Shown here piece by piece: positions 11,912 through 19,986 of a stretch of 64,000 nucleotides of DNA. Position numbers and translations under genes: made by a program. Below the pieces are notes generated by a model. It was not told the origin of the DNA, did no database searches, and saw only the letters and a list, made by a program, of their open reading frames with translations. How positions within the stretch are numbered: position 1 is the first letter of the stretch; each line of letters opens with the position of its first letter. This DNA comes from an uncultured Bryobacteraceae bacterium (GTDB taxonomy: Bacteria > Acidobacteriota > Terriglobia > Bryobacterales > Bryobacteraceae). The stretch covers positions 248,001-312,000 of the forward strand of contig CALKXJ010000012.1 of the NCBI GenBank assembly GCA_938003835.1. The letters run 5' to 3'.

Positions 11912-13185
11912 ACGCAGAGCCCGGGCAGCTTCCCTTCCCCTATCCTCAGATCGCCGAGGATGCCCCGGCGCAGATTCTCGAGCGAGGCCGAGATGGGCGT
12001 CGGCTCGGGAACGAAGACGCCGTCCAGGCACACGTCACGGAAGATCGCCACCAGCTCCGGGTCCCGCCAGCCGCGGCGCGCCTCCTGTTCGAGCACGCCG
12101 AGCGCCTCCACCTGCGACATGGCGCCCTTGTAGGGCCGCTCCGTCGTCAGCGCGTCATAGATGTCCGCCAACTGGAGAATCCGGGCGAGCAGGGGAATGC
12201 TCTCTCCTCGCAGGCCGTCCGGATAGCCCGAGCCATCCCAGCGCTCATGATGGTGCCGGATGATCGGCAGCACCGCGGCCAGCGTCCTCATCGGACGGCA
12301 GATCTCCTCGCCGACGATGGGGTGCTGCCGCATCTGCTCCCACTCCTCCCCGGTCAGCGGGCCCGGCTTGAACAGAATCGCGTCGGGGATGGCGACCTTG
12401 CCGATGTCGTGCAGGTATCCGCCGCGATAAAGCGCCACCAGCTCGTCGGCCCCGAGGCCGAGCGCCCTGCCGAGGGCGACGCTGAAGGCCGCCAGGCGCT
12501 GGCAGTGCCCGTGTGTGTAGCGGTCCCGCGCCTCGATCGATTGCGCCAGGGCGAACAGGATCGCCTCGGCCTCCTCCAGCGTATCGAGCGCCGCTTTCTG
12601 CCGCAGCATGGCCCGCACCCGCGTGCGCACGAGCTGGGGATGCAGCGGCTTCGCCAGCAGATCATCGGCCCCCGAGTTTAGGCCCAAGATCTCGTGCTCG
12701 ACGCCGGGAACGCTCGTCACCATCAGCACCGGCACGAGCATCGTTCGGCGGTCGGACTTCAGGCGGGCACAGAGCTCGATGCCATCCATGTCGGGAAGCA
12801 TCATCTCGAGGATGATCAGGTCCACGCTCTCGCGTTCGAGGATGGCCAGGGCCTCGGAAGCCCGCGAGGCCTCCAGAAAAACGCAGCCCTCCTGGCGGAG
12901 CATGGAGCGCAGTACCATGCGGTTGCTGGCCGCTCCGTCGACGATCAACACTTTGGGCCGCCAAGCCCCGGCGAGCACCTCCGGGTGCCAGTCGACCAGG
13001 ACCCGCGTGCCCGCCGCCGTGTGTTCCAAGCCTCTCCCGGGACTCGCGCGCTCATCGGGCGCTTTCGCCATGTCAGAATCGGCGCTCTCCTTGACGCTCG
13101 CGCGGCATTGGGCCGCATCCGCCTCCTGCCCTCTTATCGGACGAAACTCGCCCGAATCGAAACGGGCCGCGTCTTGCGCCATCAA
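11842..13185 (-). CDS. Degenerate receiver domain + HD-GYP (cyclic-di-GMP phosphodiesterase type)
   Basis: 447 residues: a disordered N-terminus (1-75), a receiver domain (about 78-195) and an HD-GYP domain (about 205-400). HD-GYP residues are intact: HD at 259-260 (YLHDIGKVAIPD), HHHE at 311-314 and GYP in GSGYPDGL. These bind metals and hydrolyse c-di-GMP. In the receiver, the phospho-acceptor position is Glu127 (LIILEMMLPDMDG) instead of Asp, and the acidic pair is DG instead of DD; Thr157 and Lys179 remain. The domain therefore probably cannot be phosphorylated and may be locked active or sense something else. Start is TTG (13185) or ATG (13182), after AGGAG located inside the end of the transglycosylase gene. 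Last gene of the envelope operon. Confidence 0.92.
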   Translation of the reverse strand: MMAQDAARFDSGEFRPIRGQEADAAQCRASVKESADSDMAKAPDERASPGRGLEHTAAGTRVLVDWHPEVLAGAWRPKVLIVDGAASNRMVLRSMLRQEGCVFLEASRASEALAILERESVDLIILEMMLPDMDGIELCARLKSDRRTMLVPVLMVTSVPGVEHEILGLNSGADDLLAKPLHPQLVRTRVRAMLRQKAALDTLEEAEAILFALAQSIEARDRYTHGHCQRLAAFSVALGRALGLGADELVALYRGGYLHDIGKVAIPDAILFKPGPLTGEEWEQMRQHPIVGEEICRPMRTLAAVLPIIRHHHERWDGSGYPDGLRGESIPLLARILQLADIYDALTTERPYKGAMSQVEALGVLEQEARRGWRDPELVAIFRDVCLDGVFVPEPTPISASLENLRRGILGDLRIGEGKLPGLCVYPVSGRKAGVLTPAKGLKEPRT

Positions 13186-13187
13186 AA

Positions 13188-13838
13188 TTACTGCTCCTGG
13201 CGATCAAGCCGCTCGAGAATGTCGGCGACGTAGTTCAGCGTCTCTGGAATCGGCGGCAGGCCCTGGAATCGGTCCACCCGCGCCGGCCCGGCATTATAGG
13301 CGCCCAGCGCCAGCGTGATGTCGCCCTGGTACCGCTCGAGCAACTGGCTCAGGAAGCGTGCCCCTGCGGCGATGTTCTCCTTCGGATCGAACGGGTCGTT
13401 GACGCCCAGCTCGGCCGCCGTCTCCGGCATCAACTGCATCAGCCCCTGCGCGCCTTTTCGCGAGACGGCGCAGGGACGAAAGCCCGACTCCCGGTCGATG
13501 ATCGCCCGCAACAGCTCTGGCGTGACCCCCTCACGCCGGGCGACCTCTTCGATGTAGTCCTTGAGCTCGTGCGGGGGAATCGGCAGACAGTCTCCGCCGC
13601 CCGGCTCCGAGTCGGCCTCCGGGGCCGGACCTGCCCACGGCACGGTGAACCAGTCCGAGCCGGAGGGCGCGGCCGAGGAGGACACCTGCATTCGAACCGA
13701 TTCCTTCTGGCGGGCGATCGCGGCCTCCATCATCGCGCGCGCAGCCTGGTAGGGATCGGGCGGATCTCCACCCAGCGCAGGGCCGGCGATCAGCCATCCG
13801 AGCAGAACAGGTCCGGCGCGTCGCACCAACCTCTTCAT
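13188..13838 (-). CDS. Lytic transglycosylase (Slt-type, GH23-like)
   Basis: Exported 216-residue enzyme predicted to cleave peptidoglycan glycan strands. Signal peptide about 1-23, a linker rich in Ser/Pro/Gly, then the SLT fold (about 90-205). Catalytic Glu117 lies in IIDRESGF, followed by GAQGLMQLMPETAAELG and ALGAYNAGPARVDRF, the three hallmark motifs. A lone Cys (about 84) is not in a lipobox. It starts 38 bases after the glycoside-hydrolase-like gene ends, and its stop overlaps the ribosome-binding site of the HD-GYP gene. In this operon it could open peptidoglycan for an envelope-spanning apparatus; that is inference. Confidence 0.9.
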   Translation of the reverse strand: MKRLVRRAGPVLLGWLIAGPALGGDPPDPYQAARAMMEAAIARQKESVRMQVSSSAAPSGSDWFTVPWAGPAPEADSEPGGGDCLPIPPHELKDYIEEVARREGVTPELLRAIIDRESGFRPCAVSRKGAQGLMQLMPETAAELGVNDPFDPKENIAAGARFLSQLLERYQGDITLALGAYNAGPARVDRFQGLPPIPETLNYVADILERLDRQEQ

Positions 13839-13876
13839 CGGACGGCCGGGCGTTCGGCTTGAGGGTCTTAGGAAGG

Positions 13877-15928
13877 CTAACGGGCAGCCGAAGCCTGCCA
13901 GGCCTCCAGGCTCACCAGGTGCTGCCCACGCGGCAGGAAGAGAATGACTCGGTCGCCGTCCTCGAGAAGGCGCACCCCCGCCGGCTCGCCGTCGATCTCC
14001 ACATGCGCCGGGCGCCGCCCGAGCACGGCGATGGCGCGCGAGTCGCTCTCATAGGCGAACTCCAGCCCTCCAGGCGTCACCGCCGCGCTGCGTAGCTCGC
14101 CGTTGAAGTCCAGCAACACGAGCGGCGGCATCTCCCCGGCCGGCTCGAGGGCGTGTGCGCCCCCGGGGAGCCAGACCGTCTCTCCGTCGAAGAAGGGCCA
14201 CAGGCGCCCGTTGAGCTTGGCCGCCCCCCGCCAGGGCACGCCCACACCGAAACGCGACTCCACCACCAGGCGGTTCTGGGCCTGCGCCACCCGCCGCACC
14301 GCCGCCATCGCCGAGGGCAGCAGCCCCAGGTCGGCCGCCAGGATAGAGTGCTCGGCGTAGACCGCGACGCGGGCGAAGGCTTGCGAGGCGACGTGCAGCA
14401 GCTGGTAAAGTTCGATCCCCGTCTGTTGCCGCGTCGGGTAGACGTCCTGATAGCGCTCGACGATGTTGATGTCGATCGCCAGCTTCTCGGCATGCGGCGT
14501 CAGCGGCTCGTAACGCCGCGCGATCTCCAGATACCGTTTCGGCCCCAGATGCCAGACCGTCGCGGGATCCTCGATGAGGAACGTGAAGCGATGGCGGTCG
14601 AGCAGCGGCAGAAGCGCGGCGGCGTCAGCGCCGATCAGATCGCGCATCCGGGTGTCGAAACGGTCATCGACGTGCGTCAGCACCAGATCGAGGTGCGGCT
14701 TGCGGCTCCGTGCCCGCTCGATCTCGGCGATCCACTCCTGCTGCATCTGCCGCGCCAGATGAGCCCGGTAGTCGAGAAACTGCCGCAATCCTTCCGGGTT
14801 CTTCGAGTGATGCCGCGGCGAGCCGGCGCGGAACAGCTCGAGCGGATCAAAGCCCGCAGCCGCCTGAAAATCTCGCCGCACGTCCTCGTTCATCGGGGTG
14901 AACCGCGCCGGATTCTCGTGCCCCTCGAGCGATTCGAAATAGAGCTCGGCCAGGTTGACTCCGTCCCAATCGAAACGGTCGATCAGCTCGTGGATCCCGC
15001 GCGCGACCGCGGCGTAGCAGTCGCGGTTGGCCAGGTTCATCAGCTTGCGCCAGTCGAGAAACGCGTCCTGGAGCACGGCCGTCTTCTCGCGCCAGTGGGG
15101 ATGCGCGTTCCAGAAGGCTTCGCTCACGTGCGGCAGCTCGAGCCAGGCGTAAACCAGGATCGCCTGCCGGTGACAGGCCTCGATCAGTGCGCGCAGCCAG
15201 GCGTCGCGCTGCGCCTCCGGCTCGAAGTAGTGCCAGGCGGCGACCTGAAGGGCATGGATGCCGGCCCGCCGCCACCGCCTGGCGAAATAGTCCAGATCGA
15301 CGCGGCTGCGGTAAGGCCCATCGAAGAAGGCCCACAGCCGCCGGGAGCGGAACGGAGGTTCGAAGCCCAGGTCCCGCAATGCATGAAACAGATACGGGAA
15401 GCGCTCATAGCCGTGCTCGCCGGGGGTCACGACAACCCAGAGAACGCCCCCGGCGCCCAGCCGGAGGCCGGCCACGAGCGGCGAGCCGCTCCAGCGCTCT
15501 TTGGCGAAGACGCGCGCCCCTTCGGGCAACGCAAAGACGGGCAGTTCGAGCTGCCGCTCCCAGATGATGCCCAGCTTGGGATCGTGCACGTCGAGGACGT
15601 TGCGCACGGGTACGCGCTGCCCGGTCGGCCGGAAGCCGAAAGCCGCAGCCAGCTCCGTGTCTCCTTCGAGCACCAGGATGGCGCCCCGCTCGATCCGCTC
15701 CCGCCATGCCGGCGCCAGCTCAGCGCCCCCGGTGCGGACGACGAAGACGCCGGAATGCCCCCCGGCCTCCGGCATCAGCCCGAGCGCGGAAAAGATTTCG
15801 GGCCAGGGTCCCGGTTCGTCGCCGGCCACGTGATAGAAGAAGGTCGGCCGCGGTGCGGGCGTCTCCGCGGCGACGGCGACGGCTCCGGCCAGCACCGGCG
15901 CGAGCAGAAGGCTACCGGCTGAACGCAT
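13877..15928 (-). CDS. Exported glycoside-hydrolase-like TIM-barrel protein
   Basis: 683 residues with a signal peptide (1-21). The N-terminal part (about 25-185) resembles a Rossmann/flavodoxin-like or glutamine-amidotransferase-like domain (GVFVVRTGGAEL, GAILVLEGDTELAA). The central part (about 195-480) looks like the TIM barrel of glycoside-hydrolase-like families: LDYFARRWRRAGIHALQVAAWH, ILVYAWLELP, FDWDGVNLAELYFE, DLVLTHVDDRFD. The C-terminal part (about 540-683) is beta-rich. The order resembles the hydrolase halves of exopolysaccharide proteins such as PelA and PgaB, but I cannot assign it to a named family. It overlaps the end of the TPR/beta-barrel gene by 17 bases. Likely role: processing of an exported glycan (inferred). 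Confidence 0.6.
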   Translation of the reverse strand: MRSAGSLLLAPVLAGAVAVAAETPAPRPTFFYHVAGDEPGPWPEIFSALGLMPEAGGHSGVFVVRTGGAELAPAWRERIERGAILVLEGDTELAAAFGFRPTGQRVPVRNVLDVHDPKLGIIWERQLELPVFALPEGARVFAKERWSGSPLVAGLRLGAGGVLWVVVTPGEHGYERFPYLFHALRDLGFEPPFRSRRLWAFFDGPYRSRVDLDYFARRWRRAGIHALQVAAWHYFEPEAQRDAWLRALIEACHRQAILVYAWLELPHVSEAFWNAHPHWREKTAVLQDAFLDWRKLMNLANRDCYAAVARGIHELIDRFDWDGVNLAELYFESLEGHENPARFTPMNEDVRRDFQAAAGFDPLELFRAGSPRHHSKNPEGLRQFLDYRAHLARQMQQEWIAEIERARSRKPHLDLVLTHVDDRFDTRMRDLIGADAAALLPLLDRHRFTFLIEDPATVWHLGPKRYLEIARRYEPLTPHAEKLAIDINIVERYQDVYPTRQQTGIELYQLLHVASQAFARVAVYAEHSILAADLGLLPSAMAAVRRVAQAQNRLVVESRFGVGVPWRGAAKLNGRLWPFFDGETVWLPGGAHALEPAGEMPPLVLLDFNGELRSAAVTPGGLEFAYESDSRAIAVLGRRPAHVEIDGEPAGVRLLEDGDRVILFLPRGQHLVSLEAWQASAAR

Positions 15929-17945
15929 ACCACATTCCTCCCCGCAGGTCGTAATAATCGCGCCCGCGCGGATGGCCTTCGATCAGGTAACGACCGCGAA
16001 GCGCATCCACGGTAAAGAACATCGAGCGCGGCATCGACTTCCAGCGAAAGCGAAAGCCCGGGCCGGATTCGACGAAGTTCGCCCAGATCTGCCGCTTGGA
16101 ATCCACCGTCAGGTTGCCGTTCCAGTAGAGCTGCGTCTCCAGGCCCCCAACGGCCGCCGCCACCGGAAGGGTGTAGCCGAAGCGGTTGCGAAAGCTGCCC
16201 AGCACGGTGTTGGAAAACCGGCTCATGAAGACCGCGTCGAGGAAGCTGTCAAAGAACGGCCCGGGGGATTCCCCGCCCAGGAAGTTTCCCCAGCCGCGGC
16301 CGACCGAGAAGCCGCCCCGATAGTCCGGCGCCATGCGCCCCGGGCGGTCGCGCCGGTTCAAATAACTGACATCGGAGCCGGCCTCGGCCCAGGCGAACAT
16401 CCCCTTCCAGAGCTTGGTGCGGATGCCCACGCCGAAGATGAACGAGCTTTCCGAGAGATATTGCGGCACCACCGAGCCGACCGTCTGGCGCGCGTCGCCG
16501 GTAAAGCGCACGGATATGTATGGCAGCAGGGGAACCCGGCCCAGGCTGACTTCGGTCTTCACCTGCGCGTAGGCGAACAGGTCGCGCCAGCGGGTCGAAT
16601 ACAACGGCAGCGACCAGAATGTCGTGCGAAGGCGCGCCAGCGACGGCCGCAGGGTCCGGTAGGAGCGCTCGGCCTGCTCGGCAATCGACGGATCCGGGCT
16701 GCGCCGCGCCAGGTCGAACCACAGGAGCGCCTCCTCATCCCGGCGTAACAGATTGTAAGTCTGCCCCAGCTTGAGCATCACTTCGAAATCCACCGGATCG
16801 TTCAGGTGTGCAATGGTGAAATACTTCATCGCGTCTTTGAGATAACCGGCCTGGTAGCTCTTCTCGGCCAGCACCTTGGCCTCGACCGAGACCTTCTTGG
16901 GCGGAGTTTCCGGCGGTCGCTTCAAGCTCTGGGGCAGGTGCAGGACCTGGCGAACCCGATCGGCCAGCTCCTCGTTGCCGGAGGCGAGCACGCGCTCGAG
17001 CAGCCGCCTGGCGCCCTCGTAGTCCTTCCGCCCCAGGTGCAGGAATCCTAACTGCGCCACCGAGAGCAGGTCGTCCGGCGCCGCCTCGACGATGCGGCGG
17101 AACTCCTCTTCGGCCGCCTCCCGGTTGCCCATCGCCAGGTGCAGGTAAGCCAGCTCCCGGCGCAGATCGACGTTGGTGGGATCGAGTTCCAGGGCACGCT
17201 CGAACTCGTAGACATAAGGGTAGCGCGCGTCGAGCAACGCCCGCGCCTCTTCGGCGACGCGCGGCTCGGCGCCGCGCGAGGCGGCCAGCAGCGCCGCATG
17301 GGCCTGCTCGGCGCGCCCCAACTGCTGGAGAATGCGCCCCATGTCGAGCAGAAGGCGCCGCCGGTCGGGACGCAGCCGCCAGGCGTACTGATAGTGCTGG
17401 AGCGCCAACTCGAGCTCGTCGCGCTGCTCGGCCAGCCGGGCCAGCTCCCAGTGCGCGCTGAAGTTGTTCGGATCCATCTCCACTACGCGCTTCCACCGGG
17501 CGATGCCCTCCCGGAGCGGGCGGTCGACGTTCTCGAAGGCTTGCTCCGCCGTCCGCCGCGCGTCGCCTTCTCCGGTGCGGCGAACGCGGTCGAAGATCCG
17601 CCGCGCCATCGCCTCCTGGCGCGTTTCAAAACACAGGAACGCGTACTCGAGCGCCACGTGGTGGTCGCTCGGATCGAGCCTCATCGCCTCGCCGAACTCG
17701 TCGCGGGCGGCCTCGTTCTCTCCGATCTTGAGCAGCGTGTAGGCCAGGTCCTTCCGAATGGAGGCGCGGTCTGGCGCCGCTTCGACGGCCTGGCGGAAAG
17801 CGGCGACGGCCGCATCATAATCCTTCACCCGCAGGGCGGCGTAGGCCTCCTCCAGGTGGGCATAGGCGGAGTCCTGCTCCACCACAACCGCCGGCGCACG
17901 CGCCGCCAGCACCGCAGCGAGAAACAGAGATTGGGCACTACGCAT
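15912..17945 (-). CDS. TPR protein with C-terminal outer-membrane beta-barrel-like domain
   Basis: 677 residues. Signal peptide about 1-18, then roughly ten TPR repeats (about 25-430; for example SAYAHLEEAYAALRVKDYD and AHWELARLAEQRDELELAL). The C-terminal 230 residues are rich in alternating aromatic strands (PYISVRFTGDARQTV, FAWAEAGSDVSYLNR, GLETQLYWNGNLTVD) and end in MWYAFSR, as in an outer-membrane barrel. This TPR-then-barrel plan resembles PgaA (poly-GlcNAc export) and NfrA. First gene of a four-gene operon with a glycosidase-like protein, lytic transglycosylase and HD-GYP protein. No glycosyltransferase or synthase lies next to it. Confidence 0.7.
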   Translation of the reverse strand: MRSAQSLFLAAVLAARAPAVVVEQDSAYAHLEEAYAALRVKDYDAAVAAFRQAVEAAPDRASIRKDLAYTLLKIGENEAARDEFGEAMRLDPSDHHVALEYAFLCFETRQEAMARRIFDRVRRTGEGDARRTAEQAFENVDRPLREGIARWKRVVEMDPNNFSAHWELARLAEQRDELELALQHYQYAWRLRPDRRRLLLDMGRILQQLGRAEQAHAALLAASRGAEPRVAEEARALLDARYPYVYEFERALELDPTNVDLRRELAYLHLAMGNREAAEEEFRRIVEAAPDDLLSVAQLGFLHLGRKDYEGARRLLERVLASGNEELADRVRQVLHLPQSLKRPPETPPKKVSVEAKVLAEKSYQAGYLKDAMKYFTIAHLNDPVDFEVMLKLGQTYNLLRRDEEALLWFDLARRSPDPSIAEQAERSYRTLRPSLARLRTTFWSLPLYSTRWRDLFAYAQVKTEVSLGRVPLLPYISVRFTGDARQTVGSVVPQYLSESSFIFGVGIRTKLWKGMFAWAEAGSDVSYLNRRDRPGRMAPDYRGGFSVGRGWGNFLGGESPGPFFDSFLDAVFMSRFSNTVLGSFRNRFGYTLPVAAAVGGLETQLYWNGNLTVDSKRQIWANFVESGPGFRFRWKSMPRSMFFTVDALRGRYLIEGHPRGRDYYDLRGGMWYAFSR

Positions 17946-17951
17946 TTGGCT

Positions 17952-17966
17952 ATCCCTCTAGGGGAT
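17952..17966 (-). promoter_or_regulatory. Small hairpin covering the operon's ribosome-binding site
   Basis: The inverted repeat ATCCC-CTAGA-GGGAT ends six bases before the ATG at 17945. The Shine-Dalgarno AGAGGGA forms its loop and 3' arm, so the 5-bp stem would hide it. It could be an RNA switch or a short operator; the stem is weak. Confidence 0.3.
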
Positions 17967-18041
17967 CTGTCCTAGTAGTGCCGCGGAGAGGGAAAACTCG
18001 CAGGCGAGTTGCGAACCGGGCCGACGCCGACTGAGGCAGCC

Positions 18042-18278
18042 TTACTCGGCCGAGCTCGCAGCCTTCTTCGTCTTGGGACGGCGGGCCTTGGTCCGGTTCG
18101 GCGGCTGGCGGTCGATCTTCTTCAGGTTCGGGACAACAATCGAGGAAATGAACTTCTTCTGTCCGTGGTCATCGAAGTGAATGACCACATACTCGTCATC
18201 GCAGGAAACGACGGTGCCGCAGCCGAATTTCGGGTGTTCGATCTGTGCGTTCTGAGCGAATGGCGGCTTGGGGGCCAT
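18042..18278 (-). CDS. Small stand-alone Tudor/SH3-like protein (UvrD/PcrA C-terminal-like)
   Basis: 78 residues. Residues 10-52 (IEHPKFGCGTVVSCDDEYV, then VIHFDDHGQKKF and VVPNLKKI) match the small beta-barrel at the C-terminus of UvrD/PcrA helicases, which contacts RNA polymerase. No helicase is attached here. The tail (about 55-78) is strongly basic (RTKARRPKTKKA) and could bind nucleic acid. A clear sigma70-like promoter and AGAGG ribosome-binding site precede it. Function unknown; RNA-polymerase or nucleic-acid binding is inference. Confidence 0.7.
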   Translation of the reverse strand: MAPKPPFAQNAQIEHPKFGCGTVVSCDDEYVVIHFDDHGQKKFISSIVVPNLKKIDRQPPNRTKARRPKTKKAASSAE

Positions 18279-18301
18279 GAAAGGGTGCCTCTTTGTTTTT
18301 T

Positions 18302-18331
18302 ATTGTAGCAATTTGCCGCAGCCTGTGTCTA
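18302..18331 (-). promoter_or_regulatory. Sigma70-type promoter of the small Tudor-like gene
   Basis: Reverse-strand TAGACA (18326-18331), an 18-base spacer, then TACAAT (18302-18307), in a locally A/T-rich stretch. Transcription should start about 18 bases before the ATG, leaving room for the AGAGG ribosome-binding site. One of the best -35/-10 pairs in the window. Confidence 0.6.
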
Positions 18332-18353
18332 ATTGGCCCCCGCCGCCGAAATC

Positions 18354-19952
18354 TCAACTCCGGCCCGCGACTTTCTTGCGGCGCCGCCGGTCCCCTCCCC
18401 TTCCCGGAACGATCGGCTCGCTCGGGACCGCCCACCGGCCCAGGTGGTAAGTCCTCCGGTAGCCGGCCGTCAGATTGGCGATCTCGACGGTGACGACTCC
18501 GCCGGCGCTGCAAGAGTAAGACTCCTCGATCTCCTGGCTCCAGGCTCCGTCCCAGCGCGCAATCGGCGCCGCCGTCAGGTCGCTCGCATCCCGTAAGGCG
18601 GGGTCAAAGGGGAACAGGATCTCGTCCCAGATCGTGATATCTCCAAGCGGGCGGCCGTCTTCGGCCCGGTGACTGCATTCGAGATACCGGAAGTGTCCGA
18701 CGTTATGCGCCGGGCGGTAGCGCCGCGACACCTTCAGGCTCGCCTCGCCCGCGGCCGGCAGGGGTGTCCCCTTGGCGAACAGGGGATCGAAGACGATCGT
18801 GCGGCCGCAGTCGGCCTCGCGCCAGACGCCGAAGTAACGGGTAAAGGTGTCGCGCAGGACGTAGCCGGCCTGCTCGTCGGCCTGGATCGCCAGGCCGATG
18901 GCGGTTGCCGAATACATGTAAGTGGAGCGTTTCACCCGCCGGCCGAAGACCTCGCGCAAAGCGCGCGGCACCAGCGGCAGCTCGCTCGCTCCCCCCGTAA
19001 CATAGAGTAAGTCCGGTTCCGCCTGGTGTGTTTCGAGCAGGTCCTTGACGGCGTGCACCGTTTCCTCGACCAGCGGGCGGCAGCGCTCATAGAAGGCGTC
19101 CACGCTGATCGTCACCGGCTCCCAGCTCGGTTCCAGCACGCCGAGATCGACGGCGATGCGCCGGGTGTTCGGGTGCAAGGCTTCCTTCTTCAGGCGGCAC
19201 TCTTCGTGGAGCCGAAACCACTGCGCCTGGGTGAGCGCCTCGCGCTCCTCAGCGCCGATGCCGGCCTCCTCGAGCGCCATCTCGGCCAGCACGTTGTCGA
19301 AATCATCGCCGCCGAGCGTGGGAATCCCCTCGGAGGCGATCACAGAGAACTGGCGCTCCTCGGTGCTGACCAGCGAGGCATCGAAGGTGCCTCCGCCCAG
19401 ATCGTAAACCAGCAGCAGCCCCTTGCCGCGCGCCGGGAGCTTGCCTTGGTTGGCGTGGACGAACTCGATCGCCGCCGCAGAGGGTTCATTGAGCAGGCCC
19501 AGCACTTCGAAACCCGCGCGGCGAAACCCTTCAACGGTCAGGAACCGCTGATTGCCGTTGGCGTTGGCGGGCACGCCGAGCATCACCTCGAGCGGCTCTC
19601 CGCCCGGCGCCTCGAGCGTCGAGCGCTCCAGCAGCGCCGCCTTCAGCGAAGCCGCCAGCTCGGTAAGCAGCTCGAGCATCCGCAGGCGCTCGCCGGCGAT
19701 CTCCAGGATCGTATGCGGCCCGGCATCCTCCAAATATCGCTTCAGCGACCGGATGATGGTCCAGCCCTCTTCCTGCTGGCTCTCCCAGGCCTCCCAGCCG
19801 TAACGCCGCTCGGGGCCGCGCACGGCCACCAGCGGCGGATACCAGCTCGTGCGCTCGCCTTGCGGCGTCTCGAAGCTGATGACCGGATAGTTGCCGCGGT
19901 CGACGAGCGCCACGACGATCCGCGTCGTGCCGAAGTCGATCCCCAACCTCAT
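18354..19952 (-). CDS. Hsp70/DnaK-family ATPase with reduced C-terminus
   Basis: 532 residues. The actin-like nucleotide-binding domain covers about 1-370: phosphate-1 LGIDFGTTRIVVALV, phosphate-2 LLLVYDLGGGTFDASL, adenosine motif LLYVTGGASELPLVPRAL, and NEPSAAAIEF. A beta-rich substrate-binding-like part (about 385-510) follows, but the alpha-helical lid of DnaK is missing. The protein ends in a basic tail (RGGDRRRRKK). It is therefore a specialised Hsp70, not the housekeeping DnaK. Upstream on the same strand, 34 bases away, is a SlyD-like isomerase, so the two probably form a folding pair. No DnaJ or GrpE is visible in the window. Confidence 0.85.
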   Translation of the reverse strand: MRLGIDFGTTRIVVALVDRGNYPVISFETPQGERTSWYPPLVAVRGPERRYGWEAWESQQEEGWTIIRSLKRYLEDAGPHTILEIAGERLRMLELLTELAASLKAALLERSTLEAPGGEPLEVMLGVPANANGNQRFLTVEGFRRAGFEVLGLLNEPSAAAIEFVHANQGKLPARGKGLLLVYDLGGGTFDASLVSTEERQFSVIASEGIPTLGGDDFDNVLAEMALEEAGIGAEEREALTQAQWFRLHEECRLKKEALHPNTRRIAVDLGVLEPSWEPVTISVDAFYERCRPLVEETVHAVKDLLETHQAEPDLLYVTGGASELPLVPRALREVFGRRVKRSTYMYSATAIGLAIQADEQAGYVLRDTFTRYFGVWREADCGRTIVFDPLFAKGTPLPAAGEASLKVSRRYRPAHNVGHFRYLECSHRAEDGRPLGDITIWDEILFPFDPALRDASDLTAAPIARWDGAWSQEIEESYSCSAGGVVTVEIANLTAGYRRTYHLGRWAVPSEPIVPGRGGDRRRRKKVAGRS

Positions 19953-19986
19953 GGGAACGCCTCGCCTCGGTGGAGGCCCTGCCGGC

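Noticed and set aside
13069-13071. Alternative ATG (13071) for the HD-GYP protein
   Set aside because: The start at 13182-13185 has a good AGGAG site; the later ATG lacks one, although it would only remove a disordered N-terminus.
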